In this document: piece by piece, positions 4,937 to 12,222 of the stretch
How the letters are laid out: the number at the start of each line of letters is the position of its first letter
Position numbering within the stretch: position 1 is the first letter of the stretch
Made by a program: the position numbers and the translations under genes
Source of the DNA: Actinomycetes bacterium
Lineage (GTDB): Bacteria; Actinomycetota; Actinomycetes; Propionibacteriales; Propionibacteriaceae
NCBI GenBank assembly: GCA_023387135.1
Contig: JAEWIK010000125.1
Span: forward strand, 1 to 16,717
Direction of reading: 5' to 3'
DNA: 16,717 nt
The notes under the pieces: generated by a model
Told to the model about the DNA's origin: nothing
Seen by the model: only the letters and a program-made list of their open reading frames with translations
Databases searched by the model: none

Positions 4937-6364
4937 TCAGCCGCGCCACTCGACCTGCACGGTGTCGGGGTTGACGCCGCGGACGCCGTTGTCCCAGACG
5001 TAGGCTTGCTCCTTAGTGCCGGGCGCGACGAGGCGGACGACCATCAGCGCGTCAATGACGGAGCGCTGTGCGTCGAGCGTGAACGACTCCCACACCTTCC
5101 GCACGTCACGGGCCGACACAAGCCGCGTCAGCGCCTCGGGCTGGTGCGCCGGCATGGCGTCCTCGATTGCCTGCAGCCGAGCCTCGGCGCGTTGCGTGCC
5201 AGCCAGAAGCTGCGACCGGCTGATGAGGCCGTCAGCGAACGCCGCGCCCAGCTCGTCCATGCGGGTGTGGATCGCCGCCGCCTCGCGACGCAAGCTGTCA
5301 ACGTCGACCTCGGGTGTGGACGGTACGAGGGTCGTGGCCGCGTCGGGCTGCGTCAGTCGAGCCAGGACGAGGTTCGTCACGTAGCGGTCCACCGGCTCAG
5401 CCATGCGGTAGACGTGGCCCGCCTTGCTCGAGCATCGATACCGAGCCTCGCCCTTGCGCTTGCCGCCTGACTGGATCGGCATGTCGCAGGCCGCGCAACG
5501 GGCCACACCCGACAGCAGTAGCTGGGAGTAGTGCGTCGGCGTCGTCCGTCGGGCTGGGTTGTTCAGGATCGCTTGCACGGCCCACCACGTATCCCTATCG
5601 ACCACACCCGGCCATTCCGTCTCCACCGGCTCGCCTGCATCGTCCCGCACGATCTCATCGAGGTAGGTCCGCATTCCTGCCAGCCGCGCGGTGCGCACGG
5701 TGCGGCTCACCGTCGCGCCGTCCCACGGTCGATCCTTCTGGGGGCCGTACAGGCCGCGTGCGTTCCAGAGCCGCGCCACCTCGCGCAATGAGCCACCATC
5801 GAGCAGCAGCGCGAACGCCTCACGGATCGCGTCGGCTTCCTCGGGCCGCGGCGTCACACCGTCCGGCTCATAGCCGAAGCAGCGATGGGTGCCGAAGAAC
5901 CTGCCGTCCTGCGCTCGCTGGAGATTGGCCCGCTTCTGCCGCTCGCCCTTCTGCTCGGACTCGTATTGAGCCACAGCGCCAAGCTGACGCGCGATCATGC
6001 GGCCCGATGGTGTGGTCAGATCAAGCCGGTCCTCTGCGCTCACCGTGTACGTCGGCACACCCCGCTTTTCGCCACAAACAGCGATGTAGCCCTCAAGGTC
6101 CGCCATACGCCTATATAGGCGGTCGGTGTGCCAGACGATCACGGCGTCAACCTCACCAGCCTTGATGGCGGTGAGCATCGCCTGATACTGCGGGCGTGCC
6201 TTCTTCTTGTACGCGGACACGTCGTTGTCCGTGAACACACGCACCACGTCAAAGCCGAGAGCCGATGCCTTGGCTCGGCAGTCTGCTTCCTGACGGCCCA
6301 CACCAGCCGCCTCGCCTGTGCGGTCCCGAGAGATGCGCGTGTAGATCGCTGCGCGTTTCGTCAT
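4937..6364 (-). CDS. Large serine recombinase (integrase of the element)
   Basis: From ATG 6364 the product is 475 aa. It has the resolvase-type catalytic domain (1 to about 145) with YTRIS (nucleophile Ser12), VDAVIVWHTDRLYR (about 72-85) and SGRMIARQLGAVAQYESE (about 120-137). The recombinase domain follows (about 160-270). Next are a zinc ribbon (C290, C293, C311) and a coiled coil (about 350-400) rich in Arg/Glu/Ala. This is the full layout of the large serine integrases that insert phages and elements at attB without host factors. The gene abuts the host junction, as is normal for this class. In-frame starts at 6370 (ATG) and 6385 (GTG) are possible; none has a strong ribosome-binding site. 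The ATG at 6364 is favoured because it overlaps the stop of the truncated host ATPase frame (ATGA). Confidence 0.92.
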   Translation of the reverse strand: MTKRAAIYTRISRDRTGEAAGVGRQEADCRAKASALGFDVVRVFTDNDVSAYKKKARPQYQAMLTAIKAGEVDAVIVWHTDRLYRRMADLEGYIAVCGEKRGVPTYTVSAEDRLDLTTPSGRMIARQLGAVAQYESEQKGERQKRANLQRAQDGRFFGTHRCFGYEPDGVTPRPEEADAIREAFALLLDGGSLREVARLWNARGLYGPQKDRPWDGATVSRTVRTARLAGMRTYLDEIVRDDAGEPVETEWPGVVDRDTWWAVQAILNNPARRTTPTHYSQLLLSGVARCAACDMPIQSGGKRKGEARYRCSSKAGHVYRMAEPVDRYVTNLVLARLTQPDAATTLVPSTPEVDVDSLRREAAAIHTRMDELGAAFADGLISRSQLLAGTQRAEARLQAIEDAMPAHQPEALTRLVSARDVRKVWESFTLDAQRSVIDALMVVRLVAPGTKEQAYVWDNGVRGVNPDTVQVEWRG

Positions 6365-7452
6365 AGGCATAATCTTACGATGCACGTACCGGTGACCATC
6401 GCCTCGAACATGGCGCCCGCCTCGCCGCCACGGACCTCGCCGACGATGAGACGGGTCAGGTTCTGCCGCAGCGCTTCCGGGATCAGGTCGGCGACCGTGT
6501 ACTCGCCCACCCTCCTGCCGTGCTGGGTCTCACCCATGCCTGCCCTCGCCTGCAGCGCGAGGATGCCCTTCCGCGCGGGCTGCAGATGGGTCAGCAACTC
6601 GTAGTCGGTCTCCAGGGTCCCGAATCGCTCGCCGTCGGGAATCGCCGCGATGAGCGCCCTCAGCAGGGTCGTCTTGCCGGCGCCCTGGCCGCCCGAGATC
6701 ACCACCGACGTGCGGGCCAGCACCGCAGCGTGCAGGAAGCGTCCGAGCTCCGGTGGCACCATGCGGCTGCCGACGAGGTCGTGCAGCGTCACCTCCGTCA
6801 GCAGGTGCTGGCGGATGGTCACCGCCGGACGGTAGCTGAGGCCGAACCCGATCGCGTGCAGGCGGAACCTGTCTCCCAGCGCGAGGGTCATCGTCGGGTG
6901 CGCGTCGTCGAACGGACGGGGAGGCACCGCCGACTCGCCGAGGAACCTGATCGCCTCCACGAGTTCCTCGTCGGTGTCGGCGACCGGCGGATGGTCGACC
7001 CGCCGTCCGTCGGAGAACTGGACGACGACGGAGTCGCAGCCGTGGAGTTCGACGTTCTCGGCCTCGGGCAACTCGAACAACGGCTGCAGCCTGCCGTAGC
7101 CGAACACCGCGTCCTCCACTGCCGCGGCGTAGGCACGCTCGGTCTCGAGTTCCCACAGCGCCTCGCCGCTCGCGCCGAGGTGGGCCACGTGGGCGGCGAC
7201 TGTCGAGTCGATCACCGAGCGCCCGAGCAGCTTCCTGTCGACGGCGTTCAGCCGCCGCCCGTGCTCGTGCTCCCAACCGGCGGCCCGCCGGGAGATCTCC
7301 TCCGAGGCACGCCTGCGCAGGGTGACGACGAGGCCCCAGTCGATCGTCGGCGGTGGGAGCGCGAGCCGTGGCGAGAGCCTGAGCTGTTCCCTGCTGAAGG
7401 TCGAGGGCACTCCGGCGCTCTCCAGCAGCGCCACGTCGGCGAGCCGCTTCAT
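6361..7452 (-). pseudogene. TadA/CpaF-family pilus secretion ATPase, truncated by the element
   Basis: The ATG at 7452 overlaps the stop of the TadZ-like gene. Residues 1 to about 356 are host sequence and match the type IV/Flp pilus ATPase family: an N-terminal domain, Walker A GGQGAGKT (254-261), an Asp/Glu box (GTLETDYELL, 278-287) and Walker B RLIVGEVRGGEA (334-345). The family continues with a Gly-Ser-His segment and a further 80-120 residues. Here the frame instead ends after seven element-encoded residues (CIVRLCL). The missing part carries the conserved His box and most of the C-terminal domain, so ATP-driven pilus assembly should be lost while the element is in place. The 3' remainder is expected on the far side of the element, beyond the left edge. 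Confidence 0.85.
6375..6420. mobile_element. Right-hand attachment junction between element and host
   Basis: Right of about 6396 the minus strand encodes a conserved TadA/CpaF sequence (GGEAGAMFEAM). Left of about 6384 the same frame gives CIVRLCL and stop, unlike the family, and the integrase begins. The crossover should therefore lie near ATGGTCACCGGTAC (6399 to 6386 on the minus strand). The matching left junction and the 3' part of the ATPase gene are outside the window, so the exact core cannot be fixed here. Confidence 0.65.
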
Positions 7453-8207
7453 GCCGGGACACCGATCAGCCTGCGCCGGGCGTCGTTCGACTCCCCCACT
7501 GCCGCGGCGAGTCTCCTGAGCCCGTCGAGATGACCGGCGAAGCTCCGCCTCCTCGTCGCCCCTTCGGAGAGCACCGCGGCGTCCGCCGGCGCCCAGCGCA
7601 CGGTGTCGACGGCGTCGACGCCGAACTGGGAGGCGATCTCCCGCGCGCCGTAAGGCCTGCCGGGCCCCACGACGACGATCCGCAGCCGCTCGGCGGGCAC
7701 CGCCGCCGTCACCAGCGGGAGGTGGAGGCGCAGCGCGGCCAGGCCGACCAGGGACGAGCCGGTCACCAGGAGCACCACCGCCTCGCCGGCGACCGCCGCG
7801 GGGAGCCCCCTGGGAGCCAGCCGGCCGAGATCGACGAGGACGTCCCCCGGCGTCTCCGCCAACGCCGCCACGAAGTCCTGCCACACCGGCGCGAACAACT
7901 CCGCCATGCCCGGATGCGCGAACCCCGGAAGGAATCGCTGGTCCCGTCCCACGGAGGCACCGAGCGGGAGCGTCGCGTCGTCGATGGCCGGAGCCAGCTG
8001 CCTGTGCTCGCGGTGGGCCGAGAGCACCTGCCACAGGCCCTTGCCCAGCGGGTCCTCCCCGCCGAGGAAGCCGGCGAGCACCGACTGGGTGGGATGCGGG
8101 TCGGCGTCGACCAGCAGGACGGGCCCGGGCCAGGCGAGGGCGAGCCCGAGGGCCGTGGTCGTCACGCCCGGGGAATGGCCGGCCGACACCAGCGCCACCA
8201 CGCTCAC
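7449..8207 (-). CDS. TadZ/CpaE-like ParA-family protein of the pilus cluster
   Basis: This 252-aa product has a MinD/ParA fold: a beta strand into the P-loop position (VALVSAGHSPGVTTTALGLA, 4-23), then VLLVDADPHPTQS (30-42), and a switch-like DVLVDLGRLAP (about 123-133). The P-loop is deviant: the usual Lys of GKT is Val (GVTTT) and the signature Lys is absent. Atypical P-loops are known in TadZ proteins, which place the pilus machinery at a cell pole. The GTG start at 8207 overlaps the stop of the CpaB-like gene, and the stop overlaps the ATPase start, so all three are coupled. The ATPase partner is broken here, so this protein may have no working machine to serve. Confidence 0.78.
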   Translation of the reverse strand: MSVVALVSAGHSPGVTTTALGLALAWPGPVLLVDADPHPTQSVLAGFLGGEDPLGKGLWQVLSAHREHRQLAPAIDDATLPLGASVGRDQRFLPGFAHPGMAELFAPVWQDFVAALAETPGDVLVDLGRLAPRGLPAAVAGEAVVLLVTGSSLVGLAALRLHLPLVTAAVPAERLRIVVVGPGRPYGAREIASQFGVDAVDTVRWAPADAAVLSEGATRRRSFAGHLDGLRRLAAAVGESNDARRRLIGVPA

Positions 8208-8815
8208 GGCGGGCCTCCCGCCTGCCGCACCAGGACGAGTTCGTCGGCGGCGGCCAGCCGGGCGACCTCGACCGCCGCGCCCACCGGGACCGTCACGTCG
8301 ACCAGGGTCGAGCCGTCGGGGAGGGCGGACGGGACGGAGGCGGTCACAGCCTCTCTGGTGGCGTCCGCGGGCGACGCGTCGGCCGACACCGCCACGAGCA
8401 GCACCGGGGTCGCCGGCGGGAGTTCGGTGGCGGGCAGCCTGCCCGGGCCCAGCCGCAGCCCCACGCGCACGGCCCCCCGGTCGACCACGGGCGCCCCGAA
8501 ACCGCCTCGCGTGAGCAGCGAGCCCTGCGCGAGGTCGACCAGAGCCGTCCGCCCGACGACGTCGCCGAGCAGGTCCGCCGGGACGGTGTCGAGCCCCGGG
8601 CCGCTGGCGAGCGCGATGTCACCGAGGTCGGCGGCCGTGATCACCTGGTCGCGATAGACGGTGCGGCGCAGCACCACCACCGAGTCGGTGTCGGTGAGGC
8701 TGGTGTAGAGCACCGCCGCGCCCAGGCCGCCCAGGCAGCTCGCCAGCACCCCTGCCGTGATGAGCCGCACGTTGCGGCGCGCACGGAACCTCGCCGCCGG
8801 CGTCGCGTCCGCCAC
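8204..8815 (-). CDS. CpaB/RcpC-like SAF-domain membrane protein
   Basis: The GTG at 8815 has GAGGAGGGGACA directly upstream, so it is preferred to the longer frame from 8842. The 203-aa product starts with a basic cytoplasmic head (RFRARRNVRL) and one membrane helix (about 20-42). A SAF domain follows (SVVVLRRTVYRDQVITAADLG, about 45-65, with GDVVGRTALVDLAQGSLLT after it). SAF proteins of this kind in Flp/Tad clusters help assemble the pilus at the envelope. The stop overlaps the start of the TadZ-like gene (GTGA), making this the first visible gene of the leftward operon. Confidence 0.72.
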   Translation of the reverse strand: MADATPAARFRARRNVRLITAGVLASCLGGLGAAVLYTSLTDTDSVVVLRRTVYRDQVITAADLGDIALASGPGLDTVPADLLGDVVGRTALVDLAQGSLLTRGGFGAPVVDRGAVRVGLRLGPGRLPATELPPATPVLLVAVSADASPADATREAVTASVPSALPDGSTLVDVTVPVGAAVEVARLAAADELVLVRQAGGPP

Positions 8816-8887
8816 TGTCCCCTCCTCGTCCGATGGTGGCAAGCACCTTAGGAAGCTCGCCCGTCCCGCGGCCGCCGGGTGCTCGAA

Positions 8888-8917
8888 CCTGTGGACGACG
8901 GCAGCCTGTGGACGACG
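8888..8917. repeat. 13-bp direct repeat between divergent pilus and sortase genes
   Basis: CCTGTGGACGACG occurs at 8888-8900 and 8905-8917, with 17 bp from start to start, in the 252-bp divergent gap. The core TGTGGACGA is one base off the high-GC DnaA box (TGTGGACAA), but a local operator for either gene is equally likely. Confidence 0.5.
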
Positions 8918-8986
8918 ACCCCGCCGCGCCGCCGTCGAACTCCCGCGCGAGGCGGTGCAGAGCGTGTCGCGCGCGGAGCGCCGCGT

Positions 8987-8992
8987 TACTAT
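8987..8992 (+). promoter_or_regulatory. Possible -10 box for the sortase gene
   Basis: TACTAT fits the actinobacterial TAnnnT consensus and lies about 75 bp before the sortase start in the only non-coding stretch available. No good -35 is visible. Confidence 0.3.
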
Positions 8993-9067
8993 CGCTCTCG
9001 CAACGGCGGACGTTGGCAGTCCCTACCACGTGAGGTTGAATGTGAGCGTGCGCGCGGCGGTGGCGAG

Positions 9068-9796
9068 GTGAGCCGCTTCGAGGACCCTGCCCCTCCCCGA
9101 CGGCGGGGCAACGGCGTCGTCCGTGAAGTGTCGGGCCTGCTCGGCGAGTTGCTGATCACCGCGGGCGCGCTGTGCTTCCTCTTCGTCGTCTGGCAGCTGT
9201 GGTGGACCGACGTCGTCTCCGACGCCGACGCCGCACAGGTCGTCACGACGATGGAGGACTCGACCGTCGCCCCGTCCGGCGCCCCGGGCGGCGCGTGGGT
9301 GCAGCCCAAGGAGGCCAAGCTCGGCGACGCCTTCGCCATCGTCCGCATCCCGCGTTTCGGCGAGGACTACGCCAGGCCGCTGTACGAGGGGACGGCCCGC
9401 GACGTCCTGCAGCGCGGCATCGGGCACTACGCGGAGACGGCGCTGCCCGGCCAGGTCGGCAACTTCTCGATGGCCGGCCACCGCACCACCTACGGCAAGC
9501 CCTTCAGCAGGATCGCCGAGCTGCGTCCCGGGGACAGGGTGATAGTGCAGACCGCCGACACCTACTACGTCTACAAGATCACCGGCTCGGAGATCGTGAA
9601 GCCGACGGACGTCAGGGTGATCCTGCCCGTCCCCAACGAGCCGGGCGCGAAGCCGACCCAGGCGGTGATGACGCTGACGAGCTGTCACCCCGAGTTCAGC
9701 TCCAGGGAGCGCTACATCCAGCACGGCGTGCTCGAGGCGAGCTACCCGCGAGCCGGCGGCCTGCCCCCCGACGTCCTGAAGGTGAGCACACCATGA
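9068..9796 (+). CDS. Class E sortase
   Basis: From GTG 9068 the product is 242 aa with a basic Pro/Arg-rich cytoplasmic head, one membrane helix (about 24-46) and an extracellular sortase domain. The catalytic set is visible: His138 in SMAGHRTTYG, Cys206 in LTSCHPEF, and Arg213 or Arg215 in SSRERYI. The pattern matches actinobacterial class E enzymes, which join proteins bearing a C-terminal sorting motif to the cell wall. No sorting substrate is encoded in the window. GTG is the only start codon close to the conserved N-terminal region, with a weak purine stretch before it. The stop overlaps the start of the small membrane protein gene (ATGA). Confidence 0.88.
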   Translation: MSRFEDPAPPRRRGNGVVREVSGLLGELLITAGALCFLFVVWQLWWTDVVSDADAAQVVTTMEDSTVAPSGAPGGAWVQPKEAKLGDAFAIVRIPRFGEDYARPLYEGTARDVLQRGIGHYAETALPGQVGNFSMAGHRTTYGKPFSRIAELRPGDRVIVQTADTYYVYKITGSEIVKPTDVRVILPVPNEPGAKPTQAVMTLTSCHPEFSSRERYIQHGVLEASYPRAGGLPPDVLKVSTP

Positions 9797-9966
9797 GCCT
9801 GTCCTTCTACGGCATGCTGTGGCGACTGCTGCCCGGGCCCGTCCCGGTGAAGATCGTGCTCGCCGTCGTCCTGGTCGCCGTCGTCGTCTGGGCGCTGTTC
9901 ACGTGGGCCTTCCCCGCGCTCGCGCCGCTCATGCCCTTCAACGACATCACCGTCGGCGAGCAGTAG
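9793..9966 (+). CDS. 57-aa single-pass membrane protein paired with the sortase
   Basis: The ATG at 9793 overlaps the sortase stop codon. The product has a basic, aromatic N-terminus (MSLSFYGMLWRLLPGPVPVK) and one strong Val/Ala/Leu membrane helix (about 18-41). It ends in a short acidic tail, FNDITVGEQ. Small membrane proteins directly after class E sortases are a recurring arrangement in actinobacteria, but their role is unknown. Overlap and hydrophobic profile support a real gene. Confidence 0.7.
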   Translation: MSLSFYGMLWRLLPGPVPVKIVLAVVLVAVVVWALFTWAFPALAPLMPFNDITVGEQ

Positions 9967-10067
9967 CAACCCGCCCACGACCCCCGGCGGCCGCCTTTAG
10001 GATGACAGGAGATGGCGGCGTCGCCATGGGTGCTTCGCCGCCGGAGTCGACACGAAGGAGAAGCTCC

Positions 10068-10577
10068 ATGGCAAGCACCAGGTCGAGGTTCACGGTCCCG
10101 GGTCTGTCCCCGGAGACAGCAGATGCCGTGATCGAGGTCCTGCAGGGACGACTGGCCGCGTACAACGACCTCCACCTCACCCTCAAGCACGTGCACTGGA
10201 ACGTCGTCGGCCCCAACTTCATCGCCGTCCACGAGATGCTCGACCCCCAGGTCGATCTCGTCCGTGGGTTCGCCGATGAGGTGGCCGAGCGGATAGCCGC
10301 CCTCGGCGGGTCCCCGCTGGGCACCACCGACGGCATCGTCCAGCGCCGCACGCTGCCTGTGTACTCGCTGGTCAGGGACGCCGCGCTGGCGCACCTCGCC
10401 GCCCTCGACGAGACCTACTCCGCCCTCATCACGGGCAACCGCGAGGCCATCGAGGCCGTCGAGGCCGACCTCGTCAGCCAGGACCTGCTCATCGGCGCCA
10501 CCGGCGAGCTGGAGAAGTTCCAGTGGTTCGTCAGGGCGCACCTCGAGAACGCGGGCGGGCAGATCCCGCAGCACTGA
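10068..10577 (+). CDS. dps: Dps-family DNA-protection ferritin
   Basis: The 169-aa product is a Dps/miniferritin, which forms a 12-subunit shell, oxidises and stores iron with peroxide, and shields DNA in stress. The inter-subunit ferroxidase ligands are present: His43 (HVHWNVVG), His55 and Asp59 (VHEMLD), Asp70 and Glu74 (ADEVAERI). The segment GGSPLGT that follows is typical of the family. The start is set by AAGGAG eight bases upstream. The gene stands alone, with a strong hairpin terminator just after it. The N-terminus has only a short basic tail. Confidence 0.93.
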   Translation: MASTRSRFTVPGLSPETADAVIEVLQGRLAAYNDLHLTLKHVHWNVVGPNFIAVHEMLDPQVDLVRGFADEVAERIAALGGSPLGTTDGIVQRRTLPVYSLVRDAALAHLAALDETYSALITGNREAIEAVEADLVSQDLLIGATGELEKFQWFVRAHLENAGGQIPQH

Positions 10578-10587
10578 GTCCCGCGAC

Positions 10588-10614
10588 GCTCCCCCGGCTC
10601 GTCGTCGGGGGAGC
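10588..10614 (+). terminator. Hairpin terminator after dps, possibly bidirectional
   Basis: A 9-bp perfect stem (gctcccccg / cgggggagc, 9-nt loop) lies between the convergent dps and transporter genes. There is no T-run, as is common for high-GC terminators. Confidence 0.65.
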
Positions 10615-10671
10615 CGGGCTCTCGGGACGCTGACACCCCAAGGACGTTGCCGCCGTCAGGACAGTGACACG

Positions 10672-11520
10672 TCAGGACAGTGACAACAGCGCCACCGCGC
10701 CGAGCGCCAGCACCAGCCCCGCCCACTGCACGGGGGCTATGCGTTCCCGTCCGATGGTGGACGCGAGCACGATCGTCCCGATCGGGTAGAGCGCCGACAG
10801 CACCCCCATGACCGACAGGTCGCCGACCCGCACGCCGATGAGCAGCAGGGAGTTCGCGACGGCGTCCACGAGGCCGCCGCCGACGGCGATCCTCAGGCCG
10901 GCCTTCGACACCGGACGGGACACGCGCCGCGTGAGCACCAGCACCGCGAAGGTGACCGCCATCAAGGTGGCGTTGGCGGCGCGGTTGAAGACCAGCGGGA
11001 TCAGCCCTGAGTCGTCGGGCGCGAGGTCGAAGAGCACGAGGAACAGCCCGATCATCGCCCCCGACCCGATCGCCATGAGCACGCCCTTGATGCTGGGACG
11101 GACGGCGCCGCGCTCAGGGACGAACCCGACCAACACGACTGCCACCAGCGCGAGCCCCAGCCCGACATAGCCCCACGTCCCGAAGGTCTCGCCGCGCGCG
11201 AGCCCGACACCGACGGGCACGAGGGCCGACACGACCGCCGTGAGCGGCGACAGGATGCTCATGGGGCCGATGGCCAGGCACGCGTAGAGCAGCGCTATCG
11301 CCAGGGCCCCGGCGACTCCGGAGAGCGCCCCCCACAGGATCGCCTGCGCTGACCACACCCCGCCGGTCAGCGGCAGCGTGATGCCCAGCAGGACGAGACC
11401 CGTCGCGGCCGACGTCGCCGTGACGAGGACGGCGTGTGAACGCCGGGCCGCCAGCCCGCCGAGGAAGTCAGCACAACCGAAGATGAACGCTGACACGATC
11501 CCGATGACGGCGGCGAGCAC
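10672..11520 (-). CDS. EamA/DMT-family transporter
   Basis: The 282-aa product is almost all membrane helices, about ten, in two similar halves. The first half opens MLAAVIGIVSAFIFGCADFL and the second holds LSALYPIGTIVLASTIGRERI, a typical EamA signature near the end of the second repeat. These proteins export or import small metabolites. The substrate cannot be told from the sequence and the neighbours give no hint. The GTG at 11520 is the first possible start. There is no ribosome-binding site, but a TAGGGT box lies six bases before it, suggesting a leaderless transcript. The gene is convergent with dps and divergent from the DUF456 gene. Confidence 0.82.
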   Translation of the reverse strand: MLAAVIGIVSAFIFGCADFLGGLAARRSHAVLVTATSAATGLVLLGITLPLTGGVWSAQAILWGALSGVAGALAIALLYACLAIGPMSILSPLTAVVSALVPVGVGLARGETFGTWGYVGLGLALVAVVLVGFVPERGAVRPSIKGVLMAIGSGAMIGLFLVLFDLAPDDSGLIPLVFNRAANATLMAVTFAVLVLTRRVSRPVSKAGLRIAVGGGLVDAVANSLLLIGVRVGDLSVMGVLSALYPIGTIVLASTIGRERIAPVQWAGLVLALGAVALLSLS

Positions 11521-11526
11521 CCCGAC

Positions 11527-11532
11527 ACCCTA
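11527..11532 (-). promoter_or_regulatory. -10 box for a leaderless transporter transcript
   Basis: TAGGGT (11532 to 11527) ends six bases before the GTG start at 11520. That is the spacing expected when transcription begins at the start codon, and no ribosome-binding site is present to argue otherwise. Confidence 0.4.
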
Positions 11533-11668
11533 TCGGCGCCCCGGCGGGCGCCGAGCCCGCCGGCTTCCGCCCGACCGGTGGGTGATACGGGGGCTGGTTC
11601 AGGGTCGGCCCCGCTTTGGTGAGGGTGCCGGCGCAGGCATGCTTGACGGAACGAAAGGGAGGTGCGCC

Positions 11669-12160
11669 ATGGATCCCGTGACGGTCGTGGTGGAGATCCT
11701 GGTAGGCCTGGCCATCGTCGTCGGCCTGATCGGGATCGTTGTTCCTGTGTTGCCGGGTTCGGCGCTCATCGCCGTGGCGGTGCTGATCTGGGCGATAGTG
11801 CTGGGCAACGGCGTGGCCTGGGGCGTCTTCGCGGGCGTCGCCGTCCTCGTGGCCCTCGGCATGGTCGCCACCTACCTGCTGAACGCGAAGGCAGCCCGGG
11901 TCGCCGGGGTCCCGCCGCTCTCGCTGGCGGGAGCCGCCGTGCTCGGCATCGTCGGCTTCTTCGTCATCCCCGTGGTGGGGCTGCTGCTCGGTTTCGCGGC
12001 CGGGTTGTTCGGCATGGAGTACCTCAGGCTGCGCGACACCACCCGGGCCTGGAACTCGGCGCTCACGTCCCTGAAGGCCACCGGCAAGGGGATGCTGGTC
12101 GAGTTCGCCTGCGCCCTGTTCGCCGCCGCCCTGTGGCTGGCCGCCGTCATCTTCTGGTGA
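11669..12160 (+). CDS. DUF456 family membrane protein
   Basis: The ATG at 11669 has AAAGGGAGGTG just upstream. The 163-aa product has five or so hydrophobic segments and the conserved DUF456 opening GLIGIVVPVLPGSALI (about 18-33). A repeated Gly-rich helix pair follows (LAGAAVLGIVGFFVIPVVGLLLG). A short charged loop (MEYLRLRDTTRAWNSALTSL) comes before the last helix. The role of this family is unknown. The gene is monocistronic between a divergent transporter and the convergent glpK. Confidence 0.82.
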   Translation: MDPVTVVVEILVGLAIVVGLIGIVVPVLPGSALIAVAVLIWAIVLGNGVAWGVFAGVAVLVALGMVATYLLNAKAARVAGVPPLSLAGAAVLGIVGFFVIPVVGLLLGFAAGLFGMEYLRLRDTTRAWNSALTSLKATGKGMLVEFACALFAAALWLAAVIFW

Positions 12161-12182
12161 GCCGCTAGCTGCTGACACGGCA

Positions 12183-12208
12183 ACGCCGCCGGGTTTCCCC
12201 GGCGGCGT
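12183..12208 (+). terminator. Bidirectional hairpin between DUF456 gene and glpK
   Basis: A perfect 11-bp stem (acgccgccggg / cccggcggcgt) with a 4-nt loop sits in the 62-bp gap between convergent genes. It could end transcripts from both sides. Confidence 0.7.
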
Positions 12209-12222
12209 CGTCGTCGAACAGG

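Noticed and set aside
1..6385. CRISPR array or tRNA attachment site
   Set aside because: No regular spacer-repeat units and no tRNA gene at the right-hand junction; the insertion is in a protein gene.
7530..8657. Long rightward frame of 375 codons opposite the TadZ-like and CpaB-like genes
   Set aside because: It is a mirror of GC-rich coding DNA on the other strand: its translation is low-complexity Arg/Gly/Pro with no fold, while the minus strand has recognisable families with overlapping starts.
9030..9071. 13-codon leader ORF (GTG start) whose stop overlaps the sortase start
   Set aside because: There is no ribosome-binding site and the peptide has no distinctive pattern; the overlap is probably chance.
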